Below are positions 1 through 7,223 of a DNA stretch of 14,083 bases, one piece after another. The notes below the pieces were generated by a model. The model saw only the letters and a list, made by a program, of their open reading frames with translations. It did no database searches and was not told the DNA's origin. Origin of the DNA: BMS3Bbin07 sp036244995 (GTDB taxonomy: Bacteria > Nitrospirota > Thermodesulfovibrionia > Thermodesulfovibrionales > JdFR-85); contig BTTF01000058.1 of NCBI GenBank assembly GCA_036244995.1, positions 1 through 14,083 on the forward strand, in the 5' to 3' direction. Made by a program: the position numbers and the translations under genes. Position 1 is the first letter of the stretch. Every line of letters begins with the position of its first letter.

Positions 1-198
1 CTTGCAAAGCAGCAGGCAATAAGGACATCCGACATTGCGGACATAAAGGTCGTTGCTTTCACAAGGGGAAAAGAACCGGACACACAAACAATAGAGCTCT
101 CACGAAAGAAAAAGATCACCCTTCTTATCACACCTTACTCAATGTTTACCGCCTGTGGTAAACTATATGAAAAGGGCCTCAGGTGTTGTCCTGAATAA
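1..198 (+). CDS. C-terminal fragment of a DRTGG-domain-like protein (5' end outside window)
   Basis: The frame is open from base 1 and ends at TAA 196-198, giving the last 65 residues of a protein. The fragment lines up with the C-terminal half of the DRTGG-like protein encoded at 705-1055. Both have a hydrophobic strand, a short charged stretch containing PDT or DADT, a strand ending LLITPYS or LLIGKSA, and then a helix with the pattern aCGKLYE or aGKLYQ. The two are therefore probably paralogues in one module. DRTGG domains are found beside CBS domains and near hydrogenase genes, but their biochemical role is not firmly known. The full protein may carry further domains upstream that cannot be seen here. 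The fragment has a cysteine pair (RCCPE) at its very end. Confidence 0.7.
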   Translation, partial: LAKQQAIRTSDIADIKVVAFTRGKEPDTQTIELSRKKKITLLITPYSMFTACGKLYEKGLRCCPE

Positions 199-230
199 AA
201 AGCAGACGCGTATTTTAGAGTATTTAGATG

Positions 231-250
231 ATCCCCCTTATCAGGGGGGA
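231..250. repeat. Short C/G palindrome between the first two genes
   Basis: CCCCCT (233-238) and AGGGGG (243-248) form a perfect 6-bp stem around a TATC loop. It lies in the only sizeable gap of the first cluster. There is no T-tract after it, so it is not a convincing intrinsic terminator. It looks like the short C-rich palindromes dispersed in intergenic regions of many genomes. It could also be an mRNA-processing or stabilising hairpin. Confidence 0.35.
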
Positions 251-273
251 AATAAAGGGCAGTCCGTTTTCAG

Positions 274-708
274 ATGAAGATGAAGATAGATAAAACCTAT
301 GAAGGCAGTTTTCATATCGTAGGAGGAGACTTCAGCCGGGCTGGTGAGGCATCCACTGAACTCAAAACCATCCTGTTAAGCGTCGGGGTTGAAGATGAAA
401 TTGTCAGGAGGATTGCTATTGCCACATTTGAGGCAGAAATGAACATTATAATATATGCCCCGGCAGGTATCCTCAGGTACAGTATATCCCCGGAAGAGAT
501 ACGGATAATTGCAGAGGACATGGGCCCCGGGATTGAGGATATTGAATTGGCAATGCAGGAGGGTTACTCTACTGCACCGGACTGGGTAAGAGAGATGGGG
601 TGGGGTGCAGGCATGGGACTGCCGAATATGAAAAAAAACGCCGATATCTTCAGGATAGACTCTGTTGTCGGTGAGGGCACTACAGTTGAGATGATAATTA
701 AACCATGA
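274..708 (+). CDS. Anti-sigma-factor-type serine kinase / GHKL ATPase
   Basis: This 144-residue protein is essentially one HATPase_c (GHKL) domain, the size of RsbW/SpoIIAB-like anti-sigma kinases. Visible ATP-site motifs are the N box with E53 and N57 (EAEMN), the G1 box EDMGPGI (81-87), the G2 box GWGAGMGLPNMKK (109-121) and a G3-like GEGTT (133-137). There is no histidine phosphoacceptor domain, so it should bind ATP and may phosphorylate a protein partner on serine, or act as a switch. No STAS-domain antagonist or sigma factor is seen nearby. The gene ends with an ATGA overlap onto the DRTGG gene, suggesting translational coupling. The start codon has only a weak ribosome-binding site, and ATG 280 is an alternative. 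The module context suggests a role in regulating redox or hydrogenase functions, which is inference. Confidence 0.85.
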   Translation: MKMKIDKTYEGSFHIVGGDFSRAGEASTELKTILLSVGVEDEIVRRIAIATFEAEMNIIIYAPAGILRYSISPEEIRIIAEDMGPGIEDIELAMQEGYSTAPDWVREMGWGAGMGLPNMKKNADIFRIDSVVGEGTTVEMIIKP

Positions 709-1055
709 AACTAAAGGAAATAGCACAGATATTATCTCTTAAACCACTCACCCCTGCCGGGGGGCTTGAACGAGAGGTAAGCGGTGCCTATGTTGGCGAC
801 CTCCTGAGTGATGTGATGGCAAACGCCGGGGAGGGGAACATCTGGATAACACTCCAGACACACGTTAATATTGTAGCTGTGGCAGTCTTCAAAAATCTTT
901 CTGCAATTCTAATAGTTAACGGCCGGATGCCGGATGCCGATACCATGGACAAGGCGGTTTCAGAGGATATCCCAATACTGCTTATCGGCAAATCAGCCTT
1001 TGAGACTGCAGGCAAGCTATACCAGATTCTAAATGCTCAGAACTTACAGGGCTGA
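705..1055 (+). CDS. DRTGG-domain protein
   Basis: A 116-residue protein of alternating short strands and helices, without membrane segments or a signal peptide. It starts by telling the cell to build an MKLKEIAQIL-type helix followed by a GGLEREVSGAYVGDLLSDV segment. This matches the usual opening of DRTGG domains, in which a beta-strand and a turn lead into a SDVM-like motif. The C-terminal half resembles the fragment at 1-198. The start overlaps the preceding ATPase stop by 4 bp (ATGA). The 3' end overlaps the PHP gene by 23 bp, so the three genes are very probably one operon. No catalytic motif is recognisable. The domain is thought to be regulatory or ligand binding, and what it binds is unknown. 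Confidence 0.75.
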   Translation: MKLKEIAQILSLKPLTPAGGLEREVSGAYVGDLLSDVMANAGEGNIWITLQTHVNIVAVAVFKNLSAILIVNGRMPDADTMDKAVSEDIPILLIGKSAFETAGKLYQILNAQNLQG

Positions 1056-1764
1056 CCTCCATATTCACACCTGTTTGTCTCCATGCGCTGAACTTGATAT
1101 GACTCCGGCAAGGGTGGTATCAACAGCCGTTGAAAAGGGGTTGGACATCATTGCAGTCACTGACCATAACACTGCAGAAAACATACCATCTGTCATAAAG
1201 GTGGACAACGGGATAACGGTTATCCCTGGCATGGAGTTGACAACTGCTGAAGAGGCCCATATCCTTGCCCTATTCCCCGACATGGAGTCTGTCATGAGAC
1301 TTCAGAAGATTGCCTACAATGACCTCCCACTGACCGGCAACAAACGTATACTTTATGAACAGGTTGTTGTCAATGAAAAGGATGAGGTCCTCAGGTTTAA
1401 TGACCGGGTACTTATGGGGGCCACAGGGCTTGGAGTCAAAGAGGCCATCGGCATTATACATGACCTTGGCGGTATCACCGTTGCCTGTCACATTGACAGG
1501 GAGGCATTCAGTATCCTGACACAACTGGGCTTTATCCATGATTCCCTGAAGTTTGATGCACTTGAGATTTCTTTCAGGACAGACAGGAAGAGGGCCTTAA
1601 AAATATTCGACATATACAAGAGATATCCCTGGATCACCTCATCTGACGCCCACTACGTTTCGGACATCGGTCGTGCTGCCACAGAATTTATAATGAATGA
1701 GCCCTCATTTGAAGAGATTGTCCTTGCCTTATCAGGAAATGAGGGCAGGGAGGTAAGGTTCTGA
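1033..1764 (+). CDS. PHP-domain metal-dependent phosphoesterase
   Basis: This 243-residue protein shows the full run of PHP metal ligands: DLHIHT with H10 and H12, TDHNT with D44 and H45, GMELTT with E68, H76, ACHIDRE with H153 and D155, and SDAHY with D205 and H207. PHP enzymes bind two or three metal ions and hydrolyse phosphoesters. Members of this small free-standing group include nucleoside phosphatases and RNA/DNA exonucleases (YciV/RnaM, TrpH-like), so the substrate cannot be fixed from sequence. The start at ATG 1033 overlaps the DRTGG frame by 23 bp and lies only 9 codons before the first metal ligand, so a later start is impossible. One base separates its stop from the next gene, consistent with co-translation in the module. 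Confidence 0.9.
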   Translation: MLRTYRADLHIHTCLSPCAELDMTPARVVSTAVEKGLDIIAVTDHNTAENIPSVIKVDNGITVIPGMELTTAEEAHILALFPDMESVMRLQKIAYNDLPLTGNKRILYEQVVVNEKDEVLRFNDRVLMGATGLGVKEAIGIIHDLGGITVACHIDREAFSILTQLGFIHDSLKFDALEISFRTDRKRALKIFDIYKRYPWITSSDAHYVSDIGRAATEFIMNEPSFEEIVLALSGNEGREVRF

Positions 1765-1765
1765 G

Positions 1766-2344
1766 ATGCAGGACATCTCCATGCATATACTCGATATTGC
1801 CCTGAACTCAATTGATGCCGGCGCAAACAGGATAGTTATATCGATTGAAGAAGATACAAGAGGCGACATCCTCAGACTGACTATAAAAGACAACGGCATT
1901 GGGATGGATAAAGAGACCCTCAAGAGGTTAACAGACCCCTTTTTCACAACAAAAGGGAAAAAAACAGGGCTTGGCATTTCACTGCTTGCACAGGCAGCCC
2001 GTGAGACCGGCGGTAACATTACTGTTCATTCCGAACCCGGCAATGGAACCACCCTTCAGGCCACCTTCTCCCTGAACCACATTGACAGAAAACCCCTTGG
2101 TGACCTAACATCTACAATAGTGGCACTTATTGCCGGGAACCCTGATATTAACCTCATATTCAAATACAGGATCGACAATAATGAGTATATACTCAATACC
2201 GCTGAGATTAAGAGACAGCTCGGTGAGGTACCCATAAATTGTCCAGGGGCACTCTCTGTACTGAGGAAAGATATATCTGAAGGGATAAAAAACCTGGGGA
2301 AAGGAGGAAAACATGAGCAAGGGGAGGGTTCTTGTAATAGATGA
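1766..2344 (+). CDS. GHKL-type ATPase (histidine-kinase-like, no HisKA) with C-terminal extension
   Basis: Residues 1-100 are a HATPase_c domain. They show the N box around D10 and N14 (DIALNSIDAGA), G1 DNGIGM (42-47), an F box TDPFFTTK (56-63), G2 GLGISLL (68-74) and G3 GNGTT (92-96). No dimerisation/phosphoacceptor helix precedes the ATPase, so the protein cannot be a complete sensor kinase on its own. A ~90-residue tail follows. It begins near HIDRKPLGD and includes an EIKRQLGEVP segment, which I associate with ATPases in hydrogenase/NuoE gene clusters. The last 32 bases overlap the response-regulator gene, whose own ribosome-binding site is strong. The pair may form a split two-component system or a switch in which the ATPase tail recognises another protein. 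Confidence 0.82.
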   Translation: MQDISMHILDIALNSIDAGANRIVISIEEDTRGDILRLTIKDNGIGMDKETLKRLTDPFFTTKGKKTGLGISLLAQAARETGGNITVHSEPGNGTTLQATFSLNHIDRKPLGDLTSTIVALIAGNPDINLIFKYRIDNNEYILNTAEIKRQLGEVPINCPGALSVLRKDISEGIKNLGKGGKHEQGEGSCNR

Positions 2345-2687
2345 TGAGGCTATAGTCAGGATAAGTTGCCAGAGGGTGTTAACGCCGGAAGGCTATGATG
2401 TAGTGGCAACCTCACGTGGAGATGAGGCAATAGAATTGCTTGAAAACGAGCACTTCGATGTAGTCCTGACAGACCTTAAAATGCCCGATATGGATGGCTT
2501 TGAAGTGCTGAAGATCATAAAAGAGCGATGGCCGGACATCCAGGTAATAATCATCACGGGTTACGGAACAATAAGCACAGCGGTCGAGGCAATAAAATTA
2601 GGGGCCTTCGAATATATAGAAAAACCCTTCACACCGGAAGACATATTGCGGGTGGTCACAAAGGCAAAGCAGGACAAAGGCTTCTAA
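2313..2687 (+). CDS. Single-domain response regulator (CheY-like receiver)
   Basis: This 124-residue protein is a receiver domain and nothing else. It has the acidic pair D10/D11 (VIDDE), the phosphoacceptor D54 (LTDLKMPD), the switch threonine T82 (IITGYG) and K104 (YIEKPF). The LKMPDMDG and GAFEYIEKPF patterns are closest to receivers of NtrC-type regulators. Here no AAA+ or DNA-binding output follows the stop. Output must therefore be by protein contact, or the protein serves as a phosphate sink or relay. An AAAGGAGG ribosome-binding site at about 2300 fixes the start even though it lies inside the upstream gene. The overlap implies coupling with that ATPase, its likely but unproven partner. 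Confidence 0.9.
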   Translation: MSKGRVLVIDDEAIVRISCQRVLTPEGYDVVATSRGDEAIELLENEHFDVVLTDLKMPDMDGFEVLKIIKERWPDIQVIIITGYGTISTAVEAIKLGAFEYIEKPFTPEDILRVVTKAKQDKGF

Positions 2688-2820
2688 GATTACTTTCCAG
2701 CTCTTTTTTTGCAGCTCATGGTTAAACTGTGTTAAAATAATAAGTTATATGTATACAACTACAACTATTGTACAGGACAGGGGGGACACTCAGGGAGATT
2801 TAAGGCAGAACCTGTTAAGA

Positions 2821-2849
2821 CAGGATGCCCGTAAAAAAATCCCATCCTG
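2821..2849. repeat. CAGGATG...CATCCTG hairpin upstream of the ROK kinase
   Basis: A perfect 7-bp inverted repeat, CAGGATG (2821-2827) and CATCCTG (2843-2849), surrounds a 15-base A-rich loop just 14 bases before the kinase start. The gap 2688-2863 otherwise shows an AT-rich stretch near 2730-2755 with the palindrome TGTATACA (2750-2757) and no convincing promoter pair. The hairpin could be an mRNA leader structure, an operator or a dispersed repeat. The ACAGGAT motif recurs at 13601-13661. Confidence 0.3.
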
Positions 2850-2863
2850 AAATTTGAACGCGG

Positions 2864-3793
2864 ATGAGACACAAAAGATATGCCATAGGTGCAGATATAG
2901 GCGGAACCAATCTGAGGGTTGCTCTGGTGAACAGGGAAGGAGAGATAGTGGAGCGGGTCAAAACCTCATCCACCGGGAATATCTTTGATTCACTCGTCTC
3001 TGCTATCGACAGGTTTTACTCAGCCGATGTAGCGGGAATAGGGATTGGTGTGGCGGGTGTTATCGAGAGAGAGAAGGGCATTGTAAAACGGTCTCCAAAC
3101 CTCCCCTCTGTTGAAGGAATAGGCTTTATAGATGGCATCAGAGAGAGATTCTCCCTGCCTGTTTATATCGAAAACGATGCCAATGCAGCAGCTCTGGGAG
3201 AAAGATGGGCAGGGGCCGGCAGGGAGTATAAGACCTTTGTCCTCTTCACTCTGGGAACAGGCATAGGCGGCGGTGTTATTTATGACGGACATCTGCTGGA
3301 TATTGCCGCTGAGCTCGGACACATCAGCATAGAGGCAGAGGGGGTTCGATGCCCTTGTGGAAATAATGGGTGCCTCGAGGCATATGCATCTGCCAGGGCG
3401 ATGACAGAAAGGGCGGTTGAGTTGATTGAAAACGGGACCGAAAGCCTGATGAAGGGCTGCTGTGAGGGAAACGTATACAAAATCTCCCCTGAAGATATTT
3501 ACAGCTATGCCCTTGAAGGAGACAACCTGGCAAGGGAGACACTGAAGACGGCCGGCAGATACCTCGGTGTAGGGATTGCCGGTGCAATTAATATCTTCAG
3601 CCCTGAAGCCGTCATCCTTGCCGGAGGACTTACAGGGGCCTGGAACATATACATAGAGACTGCGATCAAAGAGGCATCAAAAAGGGCCTTCCCTGAACTA
3701 TCAGGGTCCACAAAAATACTTCCATCGTTACTGAAAGATGATGCCGGGGTGATTGGGGCAGCCTGCCTGGTATTTGATAAAACCAAAAGCTGA
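2864..3793 (+). CDS. ROK-family sugar kinase (probable glucokinase)
   Basis: This 309-residue protein has the length and motif order of bacterial ROK kinases. It shows the ATP phosphate loop DIGGTN (11-16), the sugar-binding and catalytic ENDANAAALGE with D105 as base, and LGTGIGGG (130-137). H153 and the CPCGNNGC cysteines C163, C165 and C170 form the ROK structural zinc site. It should phosphorylate a hexose, most often glucose, at the 6-hydroxyl with ATP. N-acetylmannosamine or fructose kinases share the fold, so the substrate is inference. There is no N-terminal DNA-binding domain, which excludes a ROK repressor. The ribosome-binding site is weak. The stop overlaps the lepA start by one base (TGATG), so the two genes are probably coupled. 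Confidence 0.9.
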   Translation: MRHKRYAIGADIGGTNLRVALVNREGEIVERVKTSSTGNIFDSLVSAIDRFYSADVAGIGIGVAGVIEREKGIVKRSPNLPSVEGIGFIDGIRERFSLPVYIENDANAAALGERWAGAGREYKTFVLFTLGTGIGGGVIYDGHLLDIAAELGHISIEAEGVRCPCGNNGCLEAYASARAMTERAVELIENGTESLMKGCCEGNVYKISPEDIYSYALEGDNLARETLKTAGRYLGVGIAGAINIFSPEAVILAGGLTGAWNIYIETAIKEASKRAFPELSGSTKILPSLLKDDAGVIGAACLVFDKTKS

Positions 3794-5583
3794 TGACTGA
3801 ATATATCAGAAATTTTTCAATAATAGCACATATCGACCACGGCAAATCCACACTGGCCGACAGGTTACTTGAATTCACAGGTGCGCTTACGGAAAGGGAG
3901 ATGTCGGAGCAGGTTCTGGACTCCATGGACCTTGAGAAGGAGAGGGGAATAACCATCAAGGCCCATGCCGTAAGACTGTCCTACAGGGCAAAAGACGGTG
4001 AAACCTATATCCTCAATCTCATAGATACACCCGGACACGTGGATTTCTCTTATGAAGTCTCCCGCAGCCTTGCCTCCTGTGAGGGGGCGCTCCTTGTGGT
4101 TGACGCCACTCAGGGGGTAGAGGCACAGACACTGGCAAATGCCTATCTTGCCATTGAAAACGACCTTGAGTTAATTCCGCTCATCAACAAGATTGATCTG
4201 CCGCAGGCTGACCCCGAACGGGTGAAAGAGCAGATAGAGGACATAGTGGGACTTGACTGCTCCGACGTAATACTTGCCTCTGCAAAACAGGGCCGTGGCA
4301 CCGAGGAGATACTTGAGACAATTGTAAGGAAAATCCCGCCGCCAACAGGGGATAGTTCTGCGCCGCTTAAGGCCCTTATGTTTGATTCCTGGTTTGACAG
4401 TTACAGGGGTGTAATTGTACTTGTAAGGATCTTTGAGGGAACCGTACGTCCCGGGATGAGGATCAGGCTCATGTCTTCGGCAAAGGAGTTTGAGGTTGCA
4501 GATGTGGGGATATTCACACCAGCGGTAAAGAAAACCGGCAGTCTCTCCACCGGCGAGGTTGGTTACATAGTTGCAGGCATAAAGAATGTCCAGGATACAA
4601 AGATAGGTGACACCATCACAGATGCATCAAGACCTGCGGTCAAGCGCTGCCCGGGATACAAGGATGTAAAACCAATGGTCTTTTGCGGCTTCTATCCCGT
4701 GGAGTCATCAAAATATGAATTCCTGAAAGAGGCCCTTGAGAAGCTGAGGCTTAATGATGCCTCCTTCAACTTTGAGCCTGAAAGCTCGGTTGCCCTTGGC
4801 TTTGGTTTCAGGTGCGGCTTTCTCGGGCTGCTCCATATGGAGATAATCAAGGAAAGACTTGAGCGGGAGTTTAATCTCTCTATAATAAGTACAGCCCCGA
4901 CAGTGGTCTACAGGGTAACCGACCAGGAAGGAAACCTGTACCTTATTGATAACCCGTCGGGAATGCCGGAAAGGCCACTTAAGATAGAGGAGCCCTTTGT
5001 AAATGCAACCATTTTTGTGCCACAGGATTTTATAGGAAATATACTCACCCTCTGTCAGGAAAAACGGGGCATACAGAAGGACCTCTCTTATATAAGTGCA
5101 AACAGACTGAAGGTTGTCTACGAATTACCGTTAAGCGAAATATTGTGGGATTTCTATGACAGGCTGAAATCCCTCTCCAAGGGATATGCATCCCTTGATT
5201 ATGAGTTTGTCGGCTACAGGGAATCAGACCTGATAAAGCTGGACATATTGCTGAATGGCGACCCCGTAGATGCGCTGAGCCTTATAATACATAAGGAAAA
5301 TGCCTATTACAAGGCAAAAGAGGTGGCTGAAAGACTGAGGAAGGTCATCCCGAGACAACTCTTTGAGGTGGTCATACAGGCTGCTATAGGAAGCAAGATA
5401 ATCGCCAGAGAGAGCGTCAAAGCCCTCAGGAAGGATGTGATTGCAAAATGCTATGGTGGTGATATCTCCAGGAAAAGGAAACTACTGGAAAAACAGAAGG
5501 AGGGCAAGAAGAGAATGAAACAGGTTGGAAGGATAGAGGTTCCACAGGAGGCATTTCTTGCCGTGTTGAGGGTAAAGGAATGA
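3793..5583 (+). CDS. lepA: Elongation factor 4 (LepA), translational GTPase
   Basis: This 596-residue protein has the normal length for LepA/EF4. The GTPase domain shows AHIDHGKST (12-20), RGITIKA (51-57), DTPGHVDF (78-85), NKID (132-135) and a SAKQG G5 motif. The EF-2-like domains follow, including FGFRCGFLGLLHMEI, and the LepA-specific C-terminal domain ends with the basic KRKLLEKQKEGKKRMK-type stretch. LepA acts on the ribosome and affects initiation and stalled or mistranslocated complexes. It is often co-transcribed with lepB, as here, where the two genes overlap by 4 bp (ATGA). Its coupling to the upstream ROK kinase is less usual. Confidence 0.98.
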   Translation: MTEYIRNFSIIAHIDHGKSTLADRLLEFTGALTEREMSEQVLDSMDLEKERGITIKAHAVRLSYRAKDGETYILNLIDTPGHVDFSYEVSRSLASCEGALLVVDATQGVEAQTLANAYLAIENDLELIPLINKIDLPQADPERVKEQIEDIVGLDCSDVILASAKQGRGTEEILETIVRKIPPPTGDSSAPLKALMFDSWFDSYRGVIVLVRIFEGTVRPGMRIRLMSSAKEFEVADVGIFTPAVKKTGSLSTGEVGYIVAGIKNVQDTKIGDTITDASRPAVKRCPGYKDVKPMVFCGFYPVESSKYEFLKEALEKLRLNDASFNFEPESSVALGFGFRCGFLGLLHMEIIKERLEREFNLSIISTAPTVVYRVTDQEGNLYLIDNPSGMPERPLKIEEPFVNATIFVPQDFIGNILTLCQEKRGIQKDLSYISANRLKVVYELPLSEILWDFYDRLKSLSKGYASLDYEFVGYRESDLIKLDILLNGDPVDALSLIIHKENAYYKAKEVAERLRKVIPRQLFEVVIQAAIGSKIIARESVKALRKDVIAKCYGGDISRKRKLLEKQKEGKKRMKQVGRIEVPQEAFLAVLRVKE

Positions 5584-6191
5584 AGAAAAAAAAGGGAATA
5601 GTACGGGAGTATGCCGAGGCAATAATAACCGCCCTTCTACTTGCACTCATCATCAGGGCCTATGTTGTACAGGCATTTAAAATACCTTCAGGCTCAATGA
5701 TCCCCACGCTCCTTGTTGGCGACCATATACTGGTCACAAAGTTTATTTACGGGACAGAGATACCCTTTACGGATAAAAAAATACTGATATTCAGAGAACC
5801 CCGGCGGGGAGATGTAGTGGTGTTTAAATATCCCAAAGACCCTGACAGGGATTTTATAAAGAGAGTCATCGGAGTTGGAGGAGATGTGGTTGAGGAGAGA
5901 AACAAGATAGTTTATGTAAACGGCAAACCCCTTGACGAACCATACATCCAGCACACCGACAACGACATGCGGTCCATTGGCATGGATGTAAGAGACAATT
6001 TCGGCCCCCTGTATGTACCAAAGGGCAAGCTCTTTGTGATGGGGGACAACCGCGATCAGAGCTATGACAGCAGGTACTGGGGTTTTGTTGACCTCAATGC
6101 GGTCAAAGGGAAGGCATTTATTATATACTGGTCATGGGACAGCACGCGGCATCTTCCCAGACTAAACAGGACAGGGAAATTAGTCAAATGA
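5580..6191 (+). CDS. lepB: Signal peptidase I
   Basis: This 203-residue protein is a type I signal peptidase. It has one N-terminal membrane anchor (about residues 13-31), then PSGSMIPTL with catalytic Ser39. The general-base lysine K94 lies in DFIKRVIG, and the conserved GDNRDQSYDSRYWG box is near residues 155-170. It cleaves signal peptides from proteins leaving the Sec or Tat pathway, with its active site on the outer face of the inner membrane. The start overlaps lepA by 4 bp, and the stop overlaps the next start in the same ATGA arrangement. The enzyme would process, for example, the SH3 protein encoded at 10179-10625. Confidence 0.97.
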   Translation: MKKKKGIVREYAEAIITALLLALIIRAYVVQAFKIPSGSMIPTLLVGDHILVTKFIYGTEIPFTDKKILIFREPRRGDVVVFKYPKDPDRDFIKRVIGVGGDVVEERNKIVYVNGKPLDEPYIQHTDNDMRSIGMDVRDNFGPLYVPKGKLFVMGDNRDQSYDSRYWGFVDLNAVKGKAFIIYWSWDSTRHLPRLNRTGKLVK

Positions 6192-6532
6192 ATATCAGAA
6201 ATGAAAGAGGAAGCATAAAGCCGGTTTTATGTATTATCCTTCTTGTCGTTTCTGTTTATATCGGATTTAAATTTACCATGCCCTACTATCGTTATTTTAC
6301 CTTAAAATCCGAGACAAGGGCCATAGCAAGGCTCAGTTACAGAGGTCCTGACCGATACAGAGACCTGGTCTATGCGGAAGTCCGTTCCCTGGATATACCG
6401 GTCAAACCCTCAGACATATACGTGGTTGTCACGGATAGAGAGGTAAAGATATCCACATCCTGGTCTGAAGTGGTAGACCTTGCCGGATATTATCAGGTCC
6501 CGCTTGACTTTAAAGTCGATGTTGAGGAGTAG
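6188..6532 (+). CDS. Small membrane-anchored protein, DUF4845-like
   Basis: A 114-residue protein with a short basic N terminus, one membrane helix (about residues 11-29) and an alpha/beta domain outside the membrane. I chose ATG 6188 over the longer frame from 6134 because it forms an ATGA overlap with the lepB stop and puts the NERGS segment at the N terminus. The architecture matches the DUF4845 family, as do the position after lepB and motifs such as a PYY.YF.LKS helix followed by a basic/aromatic domain. Those proteins also lie directly downstream of lepB in many proteobacteria. The function is unknown. The N terminus looks faintly like a type IV pilin start but lacks a prepilin cleavage motif. 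Confidence 0.7.
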   Translation: MNIRNERGSIKPVLCIILLVVSVYIGFKFTMPYYRYFTLKSETRAIARLSYRGPDRYRDLVYAEVRSLDIPVKPSDIYVVVTDREVKISTSWSEVVDLAGYYQVPLDFKVDVEE

Positions 6533-6534
6533 GG

Positions 6535-7182
6535 ATGTTTACAGGAATTATTCAGGAGATGGGAACGGTTTCAGGGATTGATAAAAAGGTCAATATTGCC
6601 CGCCTTGGCATAGTCTCCGGACAGGTTGCAAGGACTGCAGATATAGGTGACAGCATCTCCGTCAATGGTGTATGCCTTACAATTACATCCCTGCAGCAGG
6701 GGATTATGCTGTTCGACCTTTCAGCGGAAACATTAAAGACCTCAAACATCGGTATGCTTAAAAAAGGAGACCGCGTTAATCTTGAACCCGCACTCAGGCC
6801 ATCGGACAGGCTTGGCGGACATTTTGTGACCGGTCACATTGACGGGCTGGGCAGCATTAAACGCAAGAATCGTATTGGTAATACTATAGAGATCGAGATA
6901 GGGGCCTCTGAAGAGGTGATAAAATACATTGTAAAAAAAGGCTCCATTGCAATAGATGGTATCAGCCTCACTGTTGTGGATGTTGAAAGGGGCTCTTTTA
7001 AGGTGGTAATCATACCTCATACTGAAAATATCACCACCATAGGACAAAAGGGGGTTAACGATACCGTTAACCTTGAAGTTGATATCCTGGGCAAGTATGT
7101 GGCTAAATTTCTAAACATCACCACCACGGAAGAGAAAGATGATAAACTCTTAACAATTCTGGGCAAGTCCGGATTTCTTTAA
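6535..7182 (+). CDS. ribE: Riboflavin synthase alpha chain
   Basis: This 215-residue protein opens with the typical MFTGIIQEMG and consists of two similar beta-barrel lumazine-binding halves. The first has SVNGVCLTIT and the second AIDGISLTVVDV, with GGHFVTGHIDG at the junction. The enzyme converts two molecules of 6,7-dimethyl-8-ribityllumazine into riboflavin and a pyrimidine that is recycled. The GAGGAG inside the end of the previous gene can serve as its ribosome-binding site. It starts two bases after the previous stop. With ribBA and ribH downstream it forms the late part of riboflavin synthesis. No FMN riboswitch is seen upstream. Confidence 0.96.
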   Translation: MFTGIIQEMGTVSGIDKKVNIARLGIVSGQVARTADIGDSISVNGVCLTITSLQQGIMLFDLSAETLKTSNIGMLKKGDRVNLEPALRPSDRLGGHFVTGHIDGLGSIKRKNRIGNTIEIEIGASEEVIKYIVKKGSIAIDGISLTVVDVERGSFKVVIIPHTENITTIGQKGVNDTVNLEVDILGKYVAKFLNITTTEEKDDKLLTILGKSGFL

Positions 7183-7223
7183 AGAAGATAAAAAAGATAA
7201 CATGAACAAATAAAGGAGGCAGG

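Noticed and set aside
2700..2720. T-run after the receiver gene as an intrinsic terminator
   Set aside because: No stable hairpin precedes it; CAGCTC on both sides is a direct, not inverted, repeat.
2528..2725. Second open frame within the receiver gene
   Set aside because: Shadow of the receiver in another frame with no recognisable motifs or ribosome-binding site.
6134..6187. Longer N terminus for the DUF4845-like protein
   Set aside because: It lies inside lepB, has no ribosome-binding site, and would put a polar segment before the NERGS-plus-membrane-helix start typical of the family.
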